The notes: generated from the letters alone by a model not told the origin. Shown: positions 1 through 11,228, counted from the first letter of the stretch. The stretch is DNA of 64,000 nucleotides from Omphiscola glabra (GCA_964017045.1 OZ024809.1:31331354-31395353), one strand, 5' to 3'. Made by a program: numbers and translations.

Positions 1-692
1 GTTCAGGTGGCGAATACTAACCGAATAATAACAAAAATACTAACAGAGATTCATACATTTTGGATATAATATATTTTTTTTTAAAATGTTTTTCAGAGAA
101 AAAAATAAAATTCCATAACTTTTACATCACGTTTATGGACAAGCCATCGAAATAGTTTATTGTCTTTTCTTTAACCAAGTCAGGCTTAAGCCTAAATCTT
201 AATTTAGAATATCGGTGTGAAAAATACAAATCCCCTTTTAAAAAAAAACATGTAAGTGCAAAGAATCCATTATTACATGTAGACCGCTACTTTATATGTA
301 TTTTATTTCTATGCACCACGTCATTTTTACACCAACAAAATCTGGCATAGATCTGGTGATGAATTGACACGTTTGCCAGCTTGACGTTTTAATATTTGCT
401 GTGCAGTCGCCGCTATTGGGGGTCAGCAGTTGTGGAGGCGCTACAGCCAGGGGAGAGCACCGCTCGCTCCTATTAAGATTGAATTACTTTTGGTTAACGG
501 TTCTCAAAGCTTAGTTCCCCAACGAGCATCAATGCCGATAAACATGTCGACAATTTTGTCCAAACAAAATAAACAAAATAGCAGCTAATACCCACGCTCT
601 CGTGGATGGATTTATACCATCCTGCTATATATTTCATGTCTATTTCAAATTCAACCATATACATACATAAATTTCTCTTTGATATAAGGATA
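1..692. other. Spacer, no gene seen
   Basis: AT-rich unique sequence with oligo-A and oligo-T tracts. Neither strand has an open frame with coding character, and I see no repeat longer than a few units. The stretch ends at the 9-bp target duplication of the first foldback element. Confidence 0.6.
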
Positions 693-701
693 ATCACTAA
701 T

Positions 702-1001
702 CGCATCCGGAAATTTGATCGAAAGAAATTTCGTCGACGGAAAATTGATCGACGGAAATTTGATCGAACGGAAAATTTGGTCGAATCTTTTTTTCAGTCC
801 ACACGTTAAGATTTTGCTTCAAATTTATTTTTGGATGCATTATTTTGTTTTACAATATAGTATAGTGCTTTCAAAAAGAAATTTGACGAAAATTTTAACG
901 TGTGGACTGAAAAAAAGATTCGACCAAATTTTCGTTCGATCAAATTTCCGTCGATCAATTTTCCGTCGACGAAATTTCTTTCGATCAAATTTCCGGTAAC
1001 C
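702..1001 (+). mobile_element. Foldback MITE copy 1, MULE-like
   Basis: This is a 300-bp near-palindrome. The left arm starts CGCATCCGGAAATTTGATCG and the right arm ends CGATCAAATTTCCGGTAACC. The arms run inward through AAATTTCGTCGACGG and its complement to a centre near TTTTGTTTTACAATATAG. It is flanked by perfect 9-bp direct repeats ATCACTAAT at 693-701 and 1002-1010. A 9-bp duplication is typical of the Mutator/MULE superfamily, so the element is inferred to be a non-autonomous foldback MULE. No transposase is present. Sister copies are at 16241, 24253 and 48439. Confidence 0.85.
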
Positions 1002-1121
1002 ATCACTAATAGCTAGTTGTTTTAATAGCCCCCAGCTGGCAATGTGATGACAGATGCGTCTGACCTTTGACCTCGGAAATCTACTCCGACGTTTGACGCC
1101 CACAGTTACCTACTACCGAGA

Positions 1122-1440
1122 CTAATAAAGCTGAATTGTTTGATAAAAGTGAATTGTTTGATAAAGCTGAATTGTTGGATAAAAGTGAATTGTTTGATAA
1201 AGATAAATTGTTGGATAAAAGTGAATTGTTTGATAAAGATAAATTGTTGGATCCTATGAATTGTTGGATACAGATGAGTTTTTTGATACAGATGAACTGA
1301 TGTGTTCAGATGAATTGTTGGATACAGTTAAATTGTTTTATACCGATACATTATTGCATTCAGACGAATTACTGGATGCTGACCAATTATTGGAAGCATG
1401 CTAAATACGATATAAAGGGAAATTATTGGGTACAGAGGAA
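1122..1440. repeat. 18-19 bp minisatellite
   Basis: The unit is built on GATAAAGTGAATTGTTG. The first eight or so units are close copies. Beyond about 1260 the units decay into GATACAGATGAATTG-like variants, so the right-hand part looks older. Confidence 0.8.
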
Positions 1441-2451
1441 TTTAGATACAAAAAAGGTGCATTTATACACTTCCAGAATCAATATCCCAAATGTCGGCCA
1501 TCTCCAATTTACTGATCACTGAATAGTGGAGATTACAGAAAGTATATTCCCGATTATCGATTACTTTATGTCAGTAAAGTAGGTTTGTGGGACGAAGGTG
1601 ATAAGAACGGGACCATGGGGGTGGGGTTGGGGTAGATGTATGGCGTAAGAATATGTTGTCTCCATCCATACACTTATTGGATAAGGTCGAGACCACATTT
1701 TCTGTATAATTGGATTTACTTTTTCCCGCGTAGGCGGTGCCAGGAAGCCCTTTAAACATGAGTGCTAAGTCACGGCTCTGATTGAATGTCACGAAATAGA
1801 AATTTCCTAGGATTAAGTTTCTGCATCCTAATTGAAAGAGTCGTTCTAATATATGAAAAAAAATAATGTAAGATCACATGCGAAGAAGTCATCATATAAA
1901 ATATTGTTCCTGTATGGAATTAATGAACCTTTATATTTCAGTGAGATTTATTTTTCTTCTGGTAGAAATCTTATTTTTAGATAACTTGACTGGAAAACCT
2001 GTAGTACACAAACATGATTTGATACACATGACCGTCCTTCAAAAGTTGCCTGCATACCTACATTATTAGGATTGCCTACATACTTAAAATATTTGCCAAT
2101 CGCCTCTATTATTTATGTCACGAAAACATAACGCTATTAATTAGACCAAATGGTTTGGCTGTGTGAGAGAAAAGTCAGTGCAGTGCAACGACCGTGTTGT
2201 TTGGTATGCATCTATGCTGTTGTCTGGTGCTATGCTGAGAACATGTCGTTTGATATGAATCTATGCTATTGGCTCGAATATTAATTACTGTATAATGTCA
2301 TTGAAACGTATATTTAATCAAACAGTTTATTGATTGTTATTGCTTTTATTAGTAGACATGTATAATATATATCATCTGCTGAAAATCATGCAGTAACAAT
2401 CATTGCAGCTTTAACAACTCTTTTTTTAAATGTTTTAGCCTACCATATCAG
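1441..2451. other. Spacer, no gene seen
   Basis: Unique AT-rich DNA. Short open frames (for example minus strand 1571-1792) show no domain, signal peptide or splice context. There is a weak duplication of TGTTGT-TGGTATG-ATCTATGCT around 2196-2270. Confidence 0.5.
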
Positions 2452-2668
2452 CTCACTAGCTCACACTAACTCTCACTAGCTCACACAAGCTCTCACTGGC
2501 TCACACTAGCTCACACTACCCCACGCTAGCTCTCACTATCTAACACTAGCTCTCACTAGCTCATCCAAGTTCACACTAGCTCATCCAAGTTCACACTTAC
2601 ATCCAAGTTCACACTAGCTCATCCAAGTTCACACTAGCTCATCCAAGTTCACACTAGCTCACTAGCTG
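2452..2668. repeat. 10 and 20 bp minisatellite
   Basis: The left half is about ten-base units of the type CTCACTAGCT. The right half switches to 20-bp units, TCATCCAAGTTCACACTAGC, repeated about five times. The 20-mer appears to derive from the 10-mer. Confidence 0.85.
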
Positions 2669-3510
2669 AGATGATGCATGGCGCTCAAACGCTAACTAAA
2701 TAAATGTTGATACATTTTCGTTTTGATGTGATAGCAAACCAGTATATTGTTCGACTTTAAACAGCTCGTTACATCTTATAAAACAAGAAATGTGTTGTCC
2801 ATTAAATGGTACAATTAGTTCCATGGTTCTTAAAATATTTAAATGTCTCTGAATACGCAGAAAATATAATTATATTTATATGACAGAATTAATAAATTCC
2901 ATACAGAGCAGTGGTTTAAATGGGAAGGTAACAAATGTATAAAGCCCCTTTCTTTTACATCAGTGCTCCCCCCCTTGGAATCTGTATATACTGTTATATA
3001 AATGTAACATAAATAATATTTATCAATTTATCTTACCCTGTTTAACACTGTCACGTGCATCCCCAGACATATTGATTAATTTTTAAGAACCCCAATGTAT
3101 CGTTTCACTAAATATGACCATCTATCCTCGAACAAAAATCGACTTAGTGAACAATGAACTATTACGCCATCATTCTTTTGGTCTCCCTTCTTGATGAAAT
3201 TCAATAAACCCTGGGAACCCATTGTCTTATCCCAAGGGCGTCGCGACCTTCCCAAGTCTATAAGCAGCTGAGAACCAACAGCCCCCACATGGAGTCAGCG
3301 CCCACAATCGGGTGCAGCTTCGATCGACGGCTTGCCTTTGATTCTCGGTGCAGTGACAATTTGGTTACAGTCGAGTGGTCCCATTGACGCTTGGAGTTTT
3401 TTTGTGTTTGGTAAATAAAAATGAGTTTTTTTTATTTGAGACGACGCGTCACTCAATGACATAAACAAACAAAACAAAACAAACCTATTTTGAAAAACGT
3501 TTGGGTTTGC
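2669..3510. other. Spacer, no gene seen
   Basis: Unique sequence, AT-rich to about 3060 and more balanced afterwards. Minus-strand frames at 3076-3288 and 3295-3477 have no recognisable motif and no splice support. Confidence 0.5.
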
Positions 3511-3742
3511 AGAGCTGAATGGGGATGAGATTAGAGTCCCGATGAGAGCTGAATGGGGATGAGATTAGAGTCCCCATGAGAGCTAAATGGGGATGAGATT
3601 ACAGTCCCGATGAGAGCTGAATGGGGATGAGATTAGAGTCCCGATGAGAGCTGAATGGGGATGAGATTAGAGTCCCGATGAGAGCTGAATGGGGATGAGA
3701 TTAGAGTCCCGATGAGAGCTGAATGGGGATGAGATTAGAGTA
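3511..3742. repeat. 34 bp minisatellite, ~7 copies
   Basis: The unit contains AGAGCTGAATGGGGATGAGA followed by TTAGAGTCCCGATG. Copies are nearly identical, with single changes such as CCGAT/CCCAT. It is the first of four unrelated arrays packed into 1.3 kb. Confidence 0.9.
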
Positions 3743-3825
3743 CAGGGGCGTTTCTTTTTCATAAATGAAGTACAAAACTTAGCTTTTATTTACTTTTTAG
3801 GGATGGTGGTTTCTGAAATATGAAT

Positions 3826-3976
3826 TCCGGCATCTACAGTCTGTGGTCATTTGCTTCCGGGATCTACAGTCTGTGTTTATTTGCTTCCGGCATCTACAGT
3901 CTGTGGTCATTTGCTTCCGGCATCTACAGTCTGTGGTCATTTGCTTCAGGCATCTACAGTCTGTGGTCATTTGCTT
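3826..3976. repeat. 30 bp minisatellite, 5 copies
   Basis: The unit is CCGGCATCTACAGTCTGTGG followed by TCATTTGCTT. It is near-homogeneous, with one diverged copy (TGTTTATTTG). It lies 84 bp from the preceding 34-bp array. Confidence 0.9.
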
Positions 3977-4060
3977 TTTATGCTTAAAAATGTCGCAAAA
4001 TTGAATTATTTTTAAAGGTGTTTTTATTGACACTGACGTGGTATCCATCCCCAGTATCAT

Positions 4061-4369
4061 ATTTTGCGACACACACATACTATTTTGTGACACACACATA
4101 CTATTTTGTGACACACACATACTATGTTGTGACACACACCTACTATTTTGCGACACACACCTACTATTTTGCGACACACACCTACTATTTTGCGACACAC
4201 ACCTACTATTTTGCGACACACACCTACTATTTTGCGACACACACCTACTATTTTGCGACACACACCTACTATTTTGCGACACACACCTACTATTTTGCGA
4301 CACACACCTACTATTTTGCGACACACACCTACTATTTTGTGACACATACCTACTATTTTGTGACACCTA
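4061..4369. repeat. 21 bp minisatellite, ~15 copies
   Basis: The unit is TTTTGCGACACACACCTAC plus TA. Outer units carry GTGACACACACATAC variants and the inner ones are uniform. Because 21 is a multiple of 3, several frames stay open on both strands. These frames are artefacts. Confidence 0.95.
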
Positions 4370-4430
4370 CATCTCCGATGTATTGACAACATTGTTAGTC
4401 ATTGTGCCGCTACCCATTTCTTCCATGGGA

Positions 4431-4739
4431 GCCATGTTTAAGATTTGTACAGGCGTAACCTAACCATCATTTAAGCCATGTTTAAGATTTGTAAAGGCGT
4501 AACCTAACCATCATTTAAGCCATGTTTAAGATTTGTAAAGGCGTAACCTAACCATCCTTTAAGCCATGTTTAAGATTTGTAAAGGCGTAACCTAACCATC
4601 ATTTAAGCCATGTTTAAGATTTGTAAAGGCCTAACCTAACCATCATTTAAGCCATGTTTAAGATTTGTAAAGGGGTAACCTAACCATCATTTAAGCCATG
4701 TTTAAGATTTGTAAAGGCGTAACCTAACCATCATTTAAT
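4431..4739. repeat. 44 bp minisatellite, 7 copies
   Basis: The unit contains GCCATGTTTAAGATTTGTAA then AGGCGTAACCTAACCATCAT and TTAA. There are seven almost exact copies, the first of which has GTACAGG for GTAAAGG. Confidence 0.95.
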
Positions 4740-4779
4740 TTGTCGTTTGACACCTGTCATAATTTTTAAGTTCATGATT

Positions 4780-4880
4780 ATGTTTGTTAAAGTGCATGTA
4801 CAGCGGGGTAATCCCAGCCCTAGGTTGGGGAACTACGCTATAAAAAACTTCTTATAATAAAAATAATAATAATAATATTT
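4780..4880 (+). mobile_element. Possible non-LTR retroposon 3' end with (AAT)n tail
   Basis: Moderately GC-rich sequence (GCGGGGTAATCCCAGCCCTA) runs into CGCTATAAAAAACTTC and then an (AAT)n tract at about 4851-4878. Short retroposed fragments that end in a trinucleotide tail are common for invertebrate LINE and SINE 3' ends. No target duplication was found, so the assignment is weak. Confidence 0.3.
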
Positions 4881-5292
4881 TGTCGTAGTCCTTCAGTCAT
4901 ATTCACTTCATAGGCCCACTGTTATGTCACAATTTTAGTGTCCAATAAACAGTTATAGTATACAGTTAAAGTATCCAGTTATAATAATCTATTTATTTAA
5001 CTAAGTGGTGTGCAACCATCTCGCCATTCTGTAGCGTGACAAGTGGACTATTAATGTTTGACCTAATGAGTTTAACCCATAACAGATTCAACATCTTAAA
5101 ATAGAGAATATTATATTTTAAAAAATGCATTATTCTTAACTTGAAAAAAAAAACTAAAAATTTTGAATGATAATTAATAAGAATTGTTGGGAATTTTCAA
5201 AATAAGACAGTCGCCATTTGAGCTGTCGAACGATCCATTTAATCTTGCTTTTCTCCACCACTAAACAACATTTCTGCATGTGATGCTTGATC
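4881..5292. other. Spacer, no gene seen
   Basis: AT-rich unique DNA with several A and T homopolymer tracts. No coding or regulatory signal stands out. Confidence 0.55.
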
Positions 5293-5513
5293 CCACTATT
5301 AGTCGACCATTCCTGGTAATGTTGGTGTGCCAGTATTAGTCGACCATTCCTGGTAATGTTGGTGTGCCAGTATTAGTCGACCATTCCTGGTAATGTTGGT
5401 GTGCCAGTATTAGTCGACCATTCCTGGTAATGTTGGTGTGCCAGTATTAGTCGACCATTCCTGGTAATGTTGGTGTGCCAGTATTAGTTGACCATTCCTG
5501 GTAATGTTGGTGT
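5293..5513. repeat. 37 bp minisatellite, 6 copies
   Basis: The unit contains CCAGTATTAGTCGACCATTC and CTGGTAATGTTGGTGTG. Copies are virtually identical until the last, which has GTTGACC for GTCGACC. High identity implies recent expansion or homogenisation. Confidence 0.95.
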
Positions 5514-5589
5514 ACGCAATACATTGTGTGATTGATTTGAAGGTTTGTGTTCTAAGACCAACAGATTTGTGCTACAGAGTGTTTGTTGA

Positions 5590-6200
5590 TGTTCTTGGAG
5601 ACGTTTGATGTTCTAGGAGAAGTTGGGTGTTCTAGGGCTGGTTTTTTATGGAGATGGTGGACGTTTTACTGAGAAGGTACTTGTTCTTTGAAAAAATTTG
5701 AAGGTCTACAGAGACGGTGCTTGCTCTATGGAGAAGTTTCTAGTTCCACGGATAAGGTTCTTTTTCTATGGAGAAGTTTGTAGCTCTACGTATAAGGTTC
5801 TTGATCTACGGAGAAGATGTTCTTTGAAGAGCTTCGATGTTCTATGAAGAACTTTATTGTTCTCTGAAAGCTTTGATGTTCTATGAAGAGATTTGATGTT
5901 CTATTATGAGCTTTGATGTTCTATGAAGAGCTTTGATGTTCTATGATGAGCTTTTATGTTCTATGAAGAGCTTTGATGTTCTATGAAGAGCTTTGATGTT
6001 CTATGAAGAATTTTGATGTTGTATTATGAGATTTGATGTTCTATGAAGAGGTTTGATGGTGCATGAAGAGGTTTGATGTTCTATGAAGAGTTTTGATGGT
6101 GCATGAAGAGGTTTGATGTTCTATGAAGAGTTTTGATGGTGCATGAAGAGGTTTGATGTTTTATGAAGAGGTTTGATGTCCTATGAAGAATTTTGATGAT
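5590..6200. repeat. 20 bp minisatellite, ~30 copies
   Basis: The core unit is CTATGAAGAGCTTTGATGTT. Units from about 5810 rightwards are clear. Those at 5590-5810 are degenerate (GTTCTATGGAGAAGTTT type). Variants TGGTGCATGAAGAGG recur in alternation near 6050-6150, a small higher-order pattern. Confidence 0.9.
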
Positions 6201-6716
6201 CTATCCTAATCTCATCTAAAGCAAACACTTATTTTACTGGATGCATTTTTAAACCTTTAAATTGGTTTTAGAAATAAGGTCGTCAATCTTACTTAAATTT
6301 GTCGCCTGATTCGCCCCACTTGTGGCTATCGAACAGTTTATATTGGAACGAGCCAAAATCAATACAATTCATTTAAGACCTCTCAGTATACACCAGTCGT
6401 GGATCACAAGGTTGTCCAGTGGGCAGAGTGTGGTCAAGTGGCCGGTTAATGGTATAGAGATTGACGCAGGCAGTCAGTAGCATTGTCTATGATTAGTTGG
6501 ATGGATGAAAGAATTAGCCGTCGTACACTTGACAGTCGACCGACACTCACAATCCGCTAATGGGCTCTAAGTGTTTTGAAAACATGAATTTTCTTTATGT
6601 ATCCGTACGAACAATTTATAGGCGCATCATGACGCCCAGGTTTTCCCAAAACGCTTTCCAACGACCACCCCCCCCCCCACAATCTGACATCCACCCTTCC
6701 AAAAACCCTTAAATTA
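6201..6716. other. Spacer with poly-C run
   Basis: Unique sequence of mixed composition ending in a C homopolymer around 6668-6679. No gene signal seen. Confidence 0.55.
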
Positions 6717-6933
6717 CACCCGTCCCAACACCCTCAACATTACCCCGACCAACACACTGACAATAACCCTGAACAAACCCCCTGACCAACACCCTGACCA
6801 ACACCCTGACCAACACCCTGACCAACATCCTGACCAACACCCTGACCAATACAGTGACCAACACCCTTCCCAACACCCTGACCAACACCCTGACCAGCAC
6901 CCTGACCAACACCCTAACCAACACTCTGACCAA
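6717..6933. repeat. 12 bp minisatellite, ~18 copies
   Basis: The unit is ACACCCTGACCA, strongly C-rich on this strand. Units at both ends are degenerate. Confidence 0.9.
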
Positions 6934-8281
6934 CTCGTGTGTTATTCGACGATTTGTGAACGATGAAGGGTTTCCCCTAGCACAACAAAACGATGTATTA
7001 CAGTTTAAACTAATGTATGAATTACAATGTAATTCCAGTCGTGTTTAGTTTGTAGAATAGCCCTCTAGTCTGTTGCAGTGTCCTAATTATCGGCGGCTGG
7101 GGGCTGTAGAAATTGAATCGCTATTCAAATCACTCACTTCTGCAGTACTCACCCGGTCTAATGCGTATAGGAAGGAAGTCAACTCAGCCAAGGCTATTAG
7201 AAGGTTAAGTAAAGTTGTATAAACCTTTGACATTTGAATGTTATTTGTTGTTTATCTGTTAATTAAAAAAAAAAAACATTTTAATCTTTTTTTTCTGTAT
7301 CGTTACTAAGAAACCATTTCTATAGGAACATCATCTGATTCGCCCGTCTTAATCGTGAGTTGTCACCAGCAAGGTTTAGGACAACAAATTCAAATGTTAT
7401 TAAGTTAACAAAATTTAAAGTATATCTCATCTTCAGATATGAAGAAATAAATGTATACAAATGATGTCAAATTCCTACATATTGACATACAGCTAATTTC
7501 GTTTTCATTTGCTGACCTCTTTCTCAGCTTAGTGCTATTTTTTAATATGTTTTAATTTTATTCGTTTTTTTCTGTTGGTTTCTGATGAAGGCTTCCTGCC
7601 GAAACGTTCGTAGTTTGTTGCGTTCCTTTTTTCAGGTTTAACCTTATTTTGGTTTTAAAAATTTCCTATTAGTAGGGTAGGTAGGGTAAGGACACACGTT
7701 AGCAGACACATATCAAGTGAAAGTGATAAGATAGTCCAAATTGCATGCCAAATATCTAGGTCAAATGAATGTAACAAGATTGTCCAAGTTCTACAAGTTT
7801 ACCTGTAAAATGGTAGTTACAAGCCGCCACCCCTCACGTAACAAGACCAAGACATTTTAACCATCCCAGCCATCACATTTGTAAATCAAGATTGAGTGAA
7901 CCATGCATGAAATACGCAAGGCCATAAAATGGTCATATACCCCCGGAACAACCCGAGGCGAACGGGCAGTCCAGACGAACCTTTGAACTCTGGAGAGAAA
8001 AATTAGTGGCTTAATCCCAGGACGGGTATTGGCGGGATGGTGGGGTGGCAATGCTGCGCCAGGACCCGGGAGGACATCCTCCAGATACCATTACGTTTAA
8101 TCATAGCCGTGTCAGCGGTGGAGTCTATTCATCTTGAAAATTGCTCATTTTAAAAGTACTGTATTCCTTGTAGTTATAACCCCAGCTTGCGCTGCCGTGA
8201 CGGTTTGAATTGGACCGTGAACACAGAGCCTTGCATCTAGCACTGTTATTGCAACTAGATTACTGTGAATTGGTAAAAACA
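6934..8281. other. Spacer, no gene seen
   Basis: Unique DNA, AT-rich in 7200-7660. Apart from the hammerhead-like motif at 7569-7612 I see no feature. The minus-strand frame at 7857-8051 has no domain or splice support. Confidence 0.5.
7569..7612 (+). repeat. Hammerhead-like core motif, copy 1
   Basis: The sequence shows CTGATGA at 7582-7588, then GGC-TTCCT-GCC able to form a 3-bp stem with a 5-nt loop, then GAAAC at 7601-7605. Those boxes match the conserved hammerhead ribozyme order (CUGAUGA, stem II, GAAA). A single extra A precedes the stem. The flanking pyrimidine-rich DNA gives no convincing stem I. Similar motifs lie at 35923, 60101 and 63420. Confidence 0.4.
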
Positions 8282-8289
8282 TATGACTC

Positions 8290-8471
8290 CAGAGGCGTAG
8301 CTAAGGGAGCAGAAGGGGACTGATGTCCCTGGGCGCCAGACTAGTTAGGGGCGCCACAAATATGCTTTGATATTATTTTATTGATAAAAATAATGGGTTT
8401 GAGAGTTGAAAAAAGAAAGGGAGGCTCTTTGAATCGTCTCACGACCGCCAAACACTCTAGCTACGCCTCTG
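8290..8471. mobile_element. hAT-type MITE with 8-bp TSD
   Basis: This is a 182-bp element bounded by inverted ends CAGAGGCGTAGCTAAGG and CTCTAGCTACGCCTCTG. It is flanked by perfect 8-bp direct repeats TATGACTC at 8282-8289 and 8472-8479. Inverted ends beginning CAG and an 8-bp duplication are the hAT superfamily signature. No transposase is encoded. The interior carries TTTATTGATAAAAATAATGG and a GAGAGTTG-AAAAAAG stretch. The ends resemble those of the element at 33724-33880. Confidence 0.85.
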
Positions 8472-8479
8472 TATGACTC

Positions 8480-9002
8480 TGTATTATGACGCATCAAAAG
8501 CATATGTCGACTCCTAAAACTATTTTACATTTTTTTTTTAATTTAAAGATCTAGCTAAAAAAAGAGTTATAAAAACTAAAAAGTAACAATTTCAGAAGCG
8601 AAACAAATTTCAATCTGATTTCTGGACTCTAATCTTACTTCATTTTCTTCTTTGACTATTTGACATACTTAGAGTTTTTTGAGTCTAGAAAATCTATGCA
8701 TCTCTTATGATTTAAACCAAAGCTCTATGAAAGACTTGTTCATAAATCTGTACTTATGTGTTGTGTGTGACGTAAGGGATATAATATACATTGCGATGTC
8801 ACATAATGAAAAGAAGAAGGTGACCAACAATTTTTTTTTCAAGAAATATTTCGATTTAAAAGAAAAACAAACCAGCAACAGCGTCTAATTGTTACTGGTC
8901 AGTATGTTTCGATTTTATTTTCTTTCTGATTTGTTGGTCAAGGTCATTTTAAATTAAAATTAAGGCACTTTCCTACTGAGGCATCTTTGTTTGTTTTATG
9001 CT
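8480..9002. other. Spacer, no gene seen
   Basis: AT-rich unique DNA. A 69-codon plus-strand frame at 8679-8888 is AT-driven, with no signal peptide or motif, and is not supported. Confidence 0.5.
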
Positions 9003-9338
9003 ATTATATATTATCTGGTATATTACCTGCTATATAGTAGCTGGTATATTACCTGTTAAATATTATCTGGTATATTACCTGCTATATATTATCTGGTATA
9101 TTACCTGTTAAATATTATCTGGTATATTACCTGTTAAATATTATCTGGTATATTACCTGTTAAATATTATCTGGTATATTACCTGTTAAATATTATCTAG
9201 TATATTACCTGTTAAATATTATCTGGTATATTACCTGCTATATATTATCTGGTATATTACCTGTAATATATTATCTGGTATATTACCTGTTAAATATTAT
9301 CTGGTATATTACCTGTTAAATATTATCTGGTATATTAC
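9003..9338. repeat. 26 bp minisatellite, ~13 copies
   Basis: The unit is TATTATCTGGTATATTACCT plus GTTAAA or GCTATA. The two tail types alternate irregularly. Very AT-rich and low in melting energy. Confidence 0.95.
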
Positions 9339-9685
9339 ATATAAGTTGATCAATCGGAAATATGCTTGCAATAGATCATTCTTTGTTGAATGTGTTTACA
9401 TCATGTCATATCAAACCATGCTCCCCTCTCACCCACCCATCACCCTTCGCATGACGTAATGGTCGGATGTGGAGTGTTGCCTGATGACGCGGTGTCGTTA
9501 AAATGCGTGTTGTGCTACATGAACCAGGAATCTGAATGAATTCTTTTACAATTACCCCCTCCCCCGATCCCATGACCCCCCCCCCCCCGACCTTAAGACC
9601 ACCCCACCCGTACAAAAAAGGTAGAAAGAAAGAAAAACTAAAAACATCTCCACCTAAAAACATCTCCACCATTTCCTGACAGCCC
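9339..9685. other. Spacer with poly-C run
   Basis: Mixed unique sequence with a C homopolymer near 9578-9590 and a doubled ACATCTCCACC motif at 9643-9670. No gene seen. Confidence 0.5.
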
Positions 9686-9725
9686 ATGAATACAGATGAA
9701 TACAGATGAATACAGATGAATACAC
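9686..9725. repeat. 10 bp repeat, 4 copies
   Basis: Four tandem ATGAATACAG units. Confidence 0.9.
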
Positions 9726-9782
9726 GAATGTAATAAATGAAATTGCAGGTTGACCAGCTTCGACGTTAGCATTGCAATCTTA

Positions 9783-9829
9783 TTTGTTGTGCTTGTGTGT
9801 GTATGTGTGTGTGTGTGTTTGTGTCTGTT
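9783..9829. repeat. (TG)n microsatellite
   Basis: Interrupted TG run with TATG and TTTG interruptions. Confidence 0.9.
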
Positions 9830-10326
9830 GCACTGCACTCGCCTGTCGTTAACAAACATCGGATTAACTACAACTTGTGTCCAATAGGGCTTTTCATTTA
9901 ATGGCGGAAATCTATTCATAGACCTGCTGTGATCATCCGGGGACTGGGGACGGACAAAATGTCAACACTGTTCAGTACTCCGGTGTTAAAGAAAAGGCCC
10001 TTAACCCTAACTCAACACTTGCCCTTAACCCTAACTCAACACTTGTTCACAACTATATTTTTAGAAATATTTTACACACTTTTTTTTTTACTTCTATCTT
10101 GTGAAGTGGGACTTCATTGCGTGTACGACACATTCAATAGTGACTTCATTGCATGTACGACACATGTAACAGTGACTCTGGATACAAGGATCGTCCGAAC
10201 GATGTGCTGAAACACACTATTTTATTATCTGCCCTGTTGTACCAAATATTGTCCGACGTTCTAAAAATAGTAACGCTATGACGTTTTCCGGTCTGAGATA
10301 TTACAAACGCTGTTGGAATATTTTGT
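9830..10326. other. Spacer with short duplications
   Basis: Unique DNA holding two copies of CCCTTAACCCTAACTCAACA near 10000-10043 and two of GTGACTTCATTGC-TGTACGAC near 10110-10165. No gene evident. Confidence 0.5.
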
Positions 10327-10827
10327 GTGCGTGTAGCTGTTGTATAGTGATGCAGGTGCGTGTAGTTGTATAGGTGATGCAGGTGAGTGTAGCTGTTTTA
10401 TAGGTAATGCAGGTGCGTGTAGTTGTTGTATAGGTGATGCAGGTGCGTGTAGCTGTTGTAGTTGATGCAGGTGCATGTAGTTGTTGTATAGGTGATGCAG
10501 GTGCGTGTAGCTGTTGTATAGTTGATGCAGGTGCGTGTAGTTGTTGTATAGGTGATGCAGGTGCGTGTAGCTGTTGTATAGTTGATGCAGGTGCGTGTAG
10601 TTGTTGTATAGGTGATGCAGGTGCGTGTAGCTGTTGTATAGTTGATGCAGGTGCGTGTAGTTGTTGTATAGGTGATGTAGGTGCGTGTAGCTGTTGTATA
10701 GTTGATGCAGGTGCGTGTAGTTGTTGTATAGGTGACGCTGGTGCGTGTAGTTGTTGTATAGGTGATGCTGGTGCGTGTAGCTGTTGTATAGTTGATGCAG
10801 GTGCGTGTAGCTGTTGTATAGTTGATA
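10327..10827. repeat. 30 bp minisatellite in 60-bp dimers
   Basis: The basic unit is GATGCAGGTGCGTGTAGTTG plus TTGTATAGGT. Two variants, TAGTTGTTGTATAGG and TAGCTGTTGTATAGT, alternate strictly across 10441-10740, making a 60-bp higher-order unit. The flanks contain single-variant or scrambled copies. Confidence 0.95.
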
Positions 10828-10913
10828 CAGACATTATATTTTTGACTTAAGCTGCCTTTGAGAATCAGAATGACATTTTTTAAAATGTTGGTAAAGTTCA
10901 AATGTTCTTTTCA

Positions 10914-11158
10914 CATCTATTGATTAGATATACCAGATGTGATGACACTCAATACATCTATTGATTAGATATACCAGATGTGATGACACTCAATACAGCT
11001 ATTGATTAGATATACCAGATGTGATGACACTCAATACATCTATTGATTAGATATACCAGATGTGATGACACTCAATACATCTATTGATTAGATATACCAG
11101 ATGTGATGACACTCAATACATCTATTGATTAGATATACCAGATGTGATGACACTCAAT
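10914..11158. repeat. 41 bp minisatellite, 6 copies
   Basis: The unit contains CATCTATTGATTAGATATAC and CAGATGTGATGACACTCAAT. There is only one substitution (CAGCTATT) among six copies, so the array is young or strongly homogenised. Confidence 0.95.
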
Positions 11159-11228
11159 GCACCACGTTAAAGATGCACCACGTTAAAGATGCACCATGTT
11201 AAAGATGCACCACGTTAAAGATGCACCG
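11158..11228. repeat. 16 bp repeat, ~4 copies
   Basis: The unit is GCACCACGTTAAAGAT, abutting the 41-bp array directly with no spacer. Confidence 0.9.

Noticed and set aside
9999..10043. CCCTTAACCCTAACTCAACA repeats resembling telomeric CCCTAA.
   Set aside because: Only two 23-bp copies occur and the hexamer is not tandem, so they are not telomere sequence.
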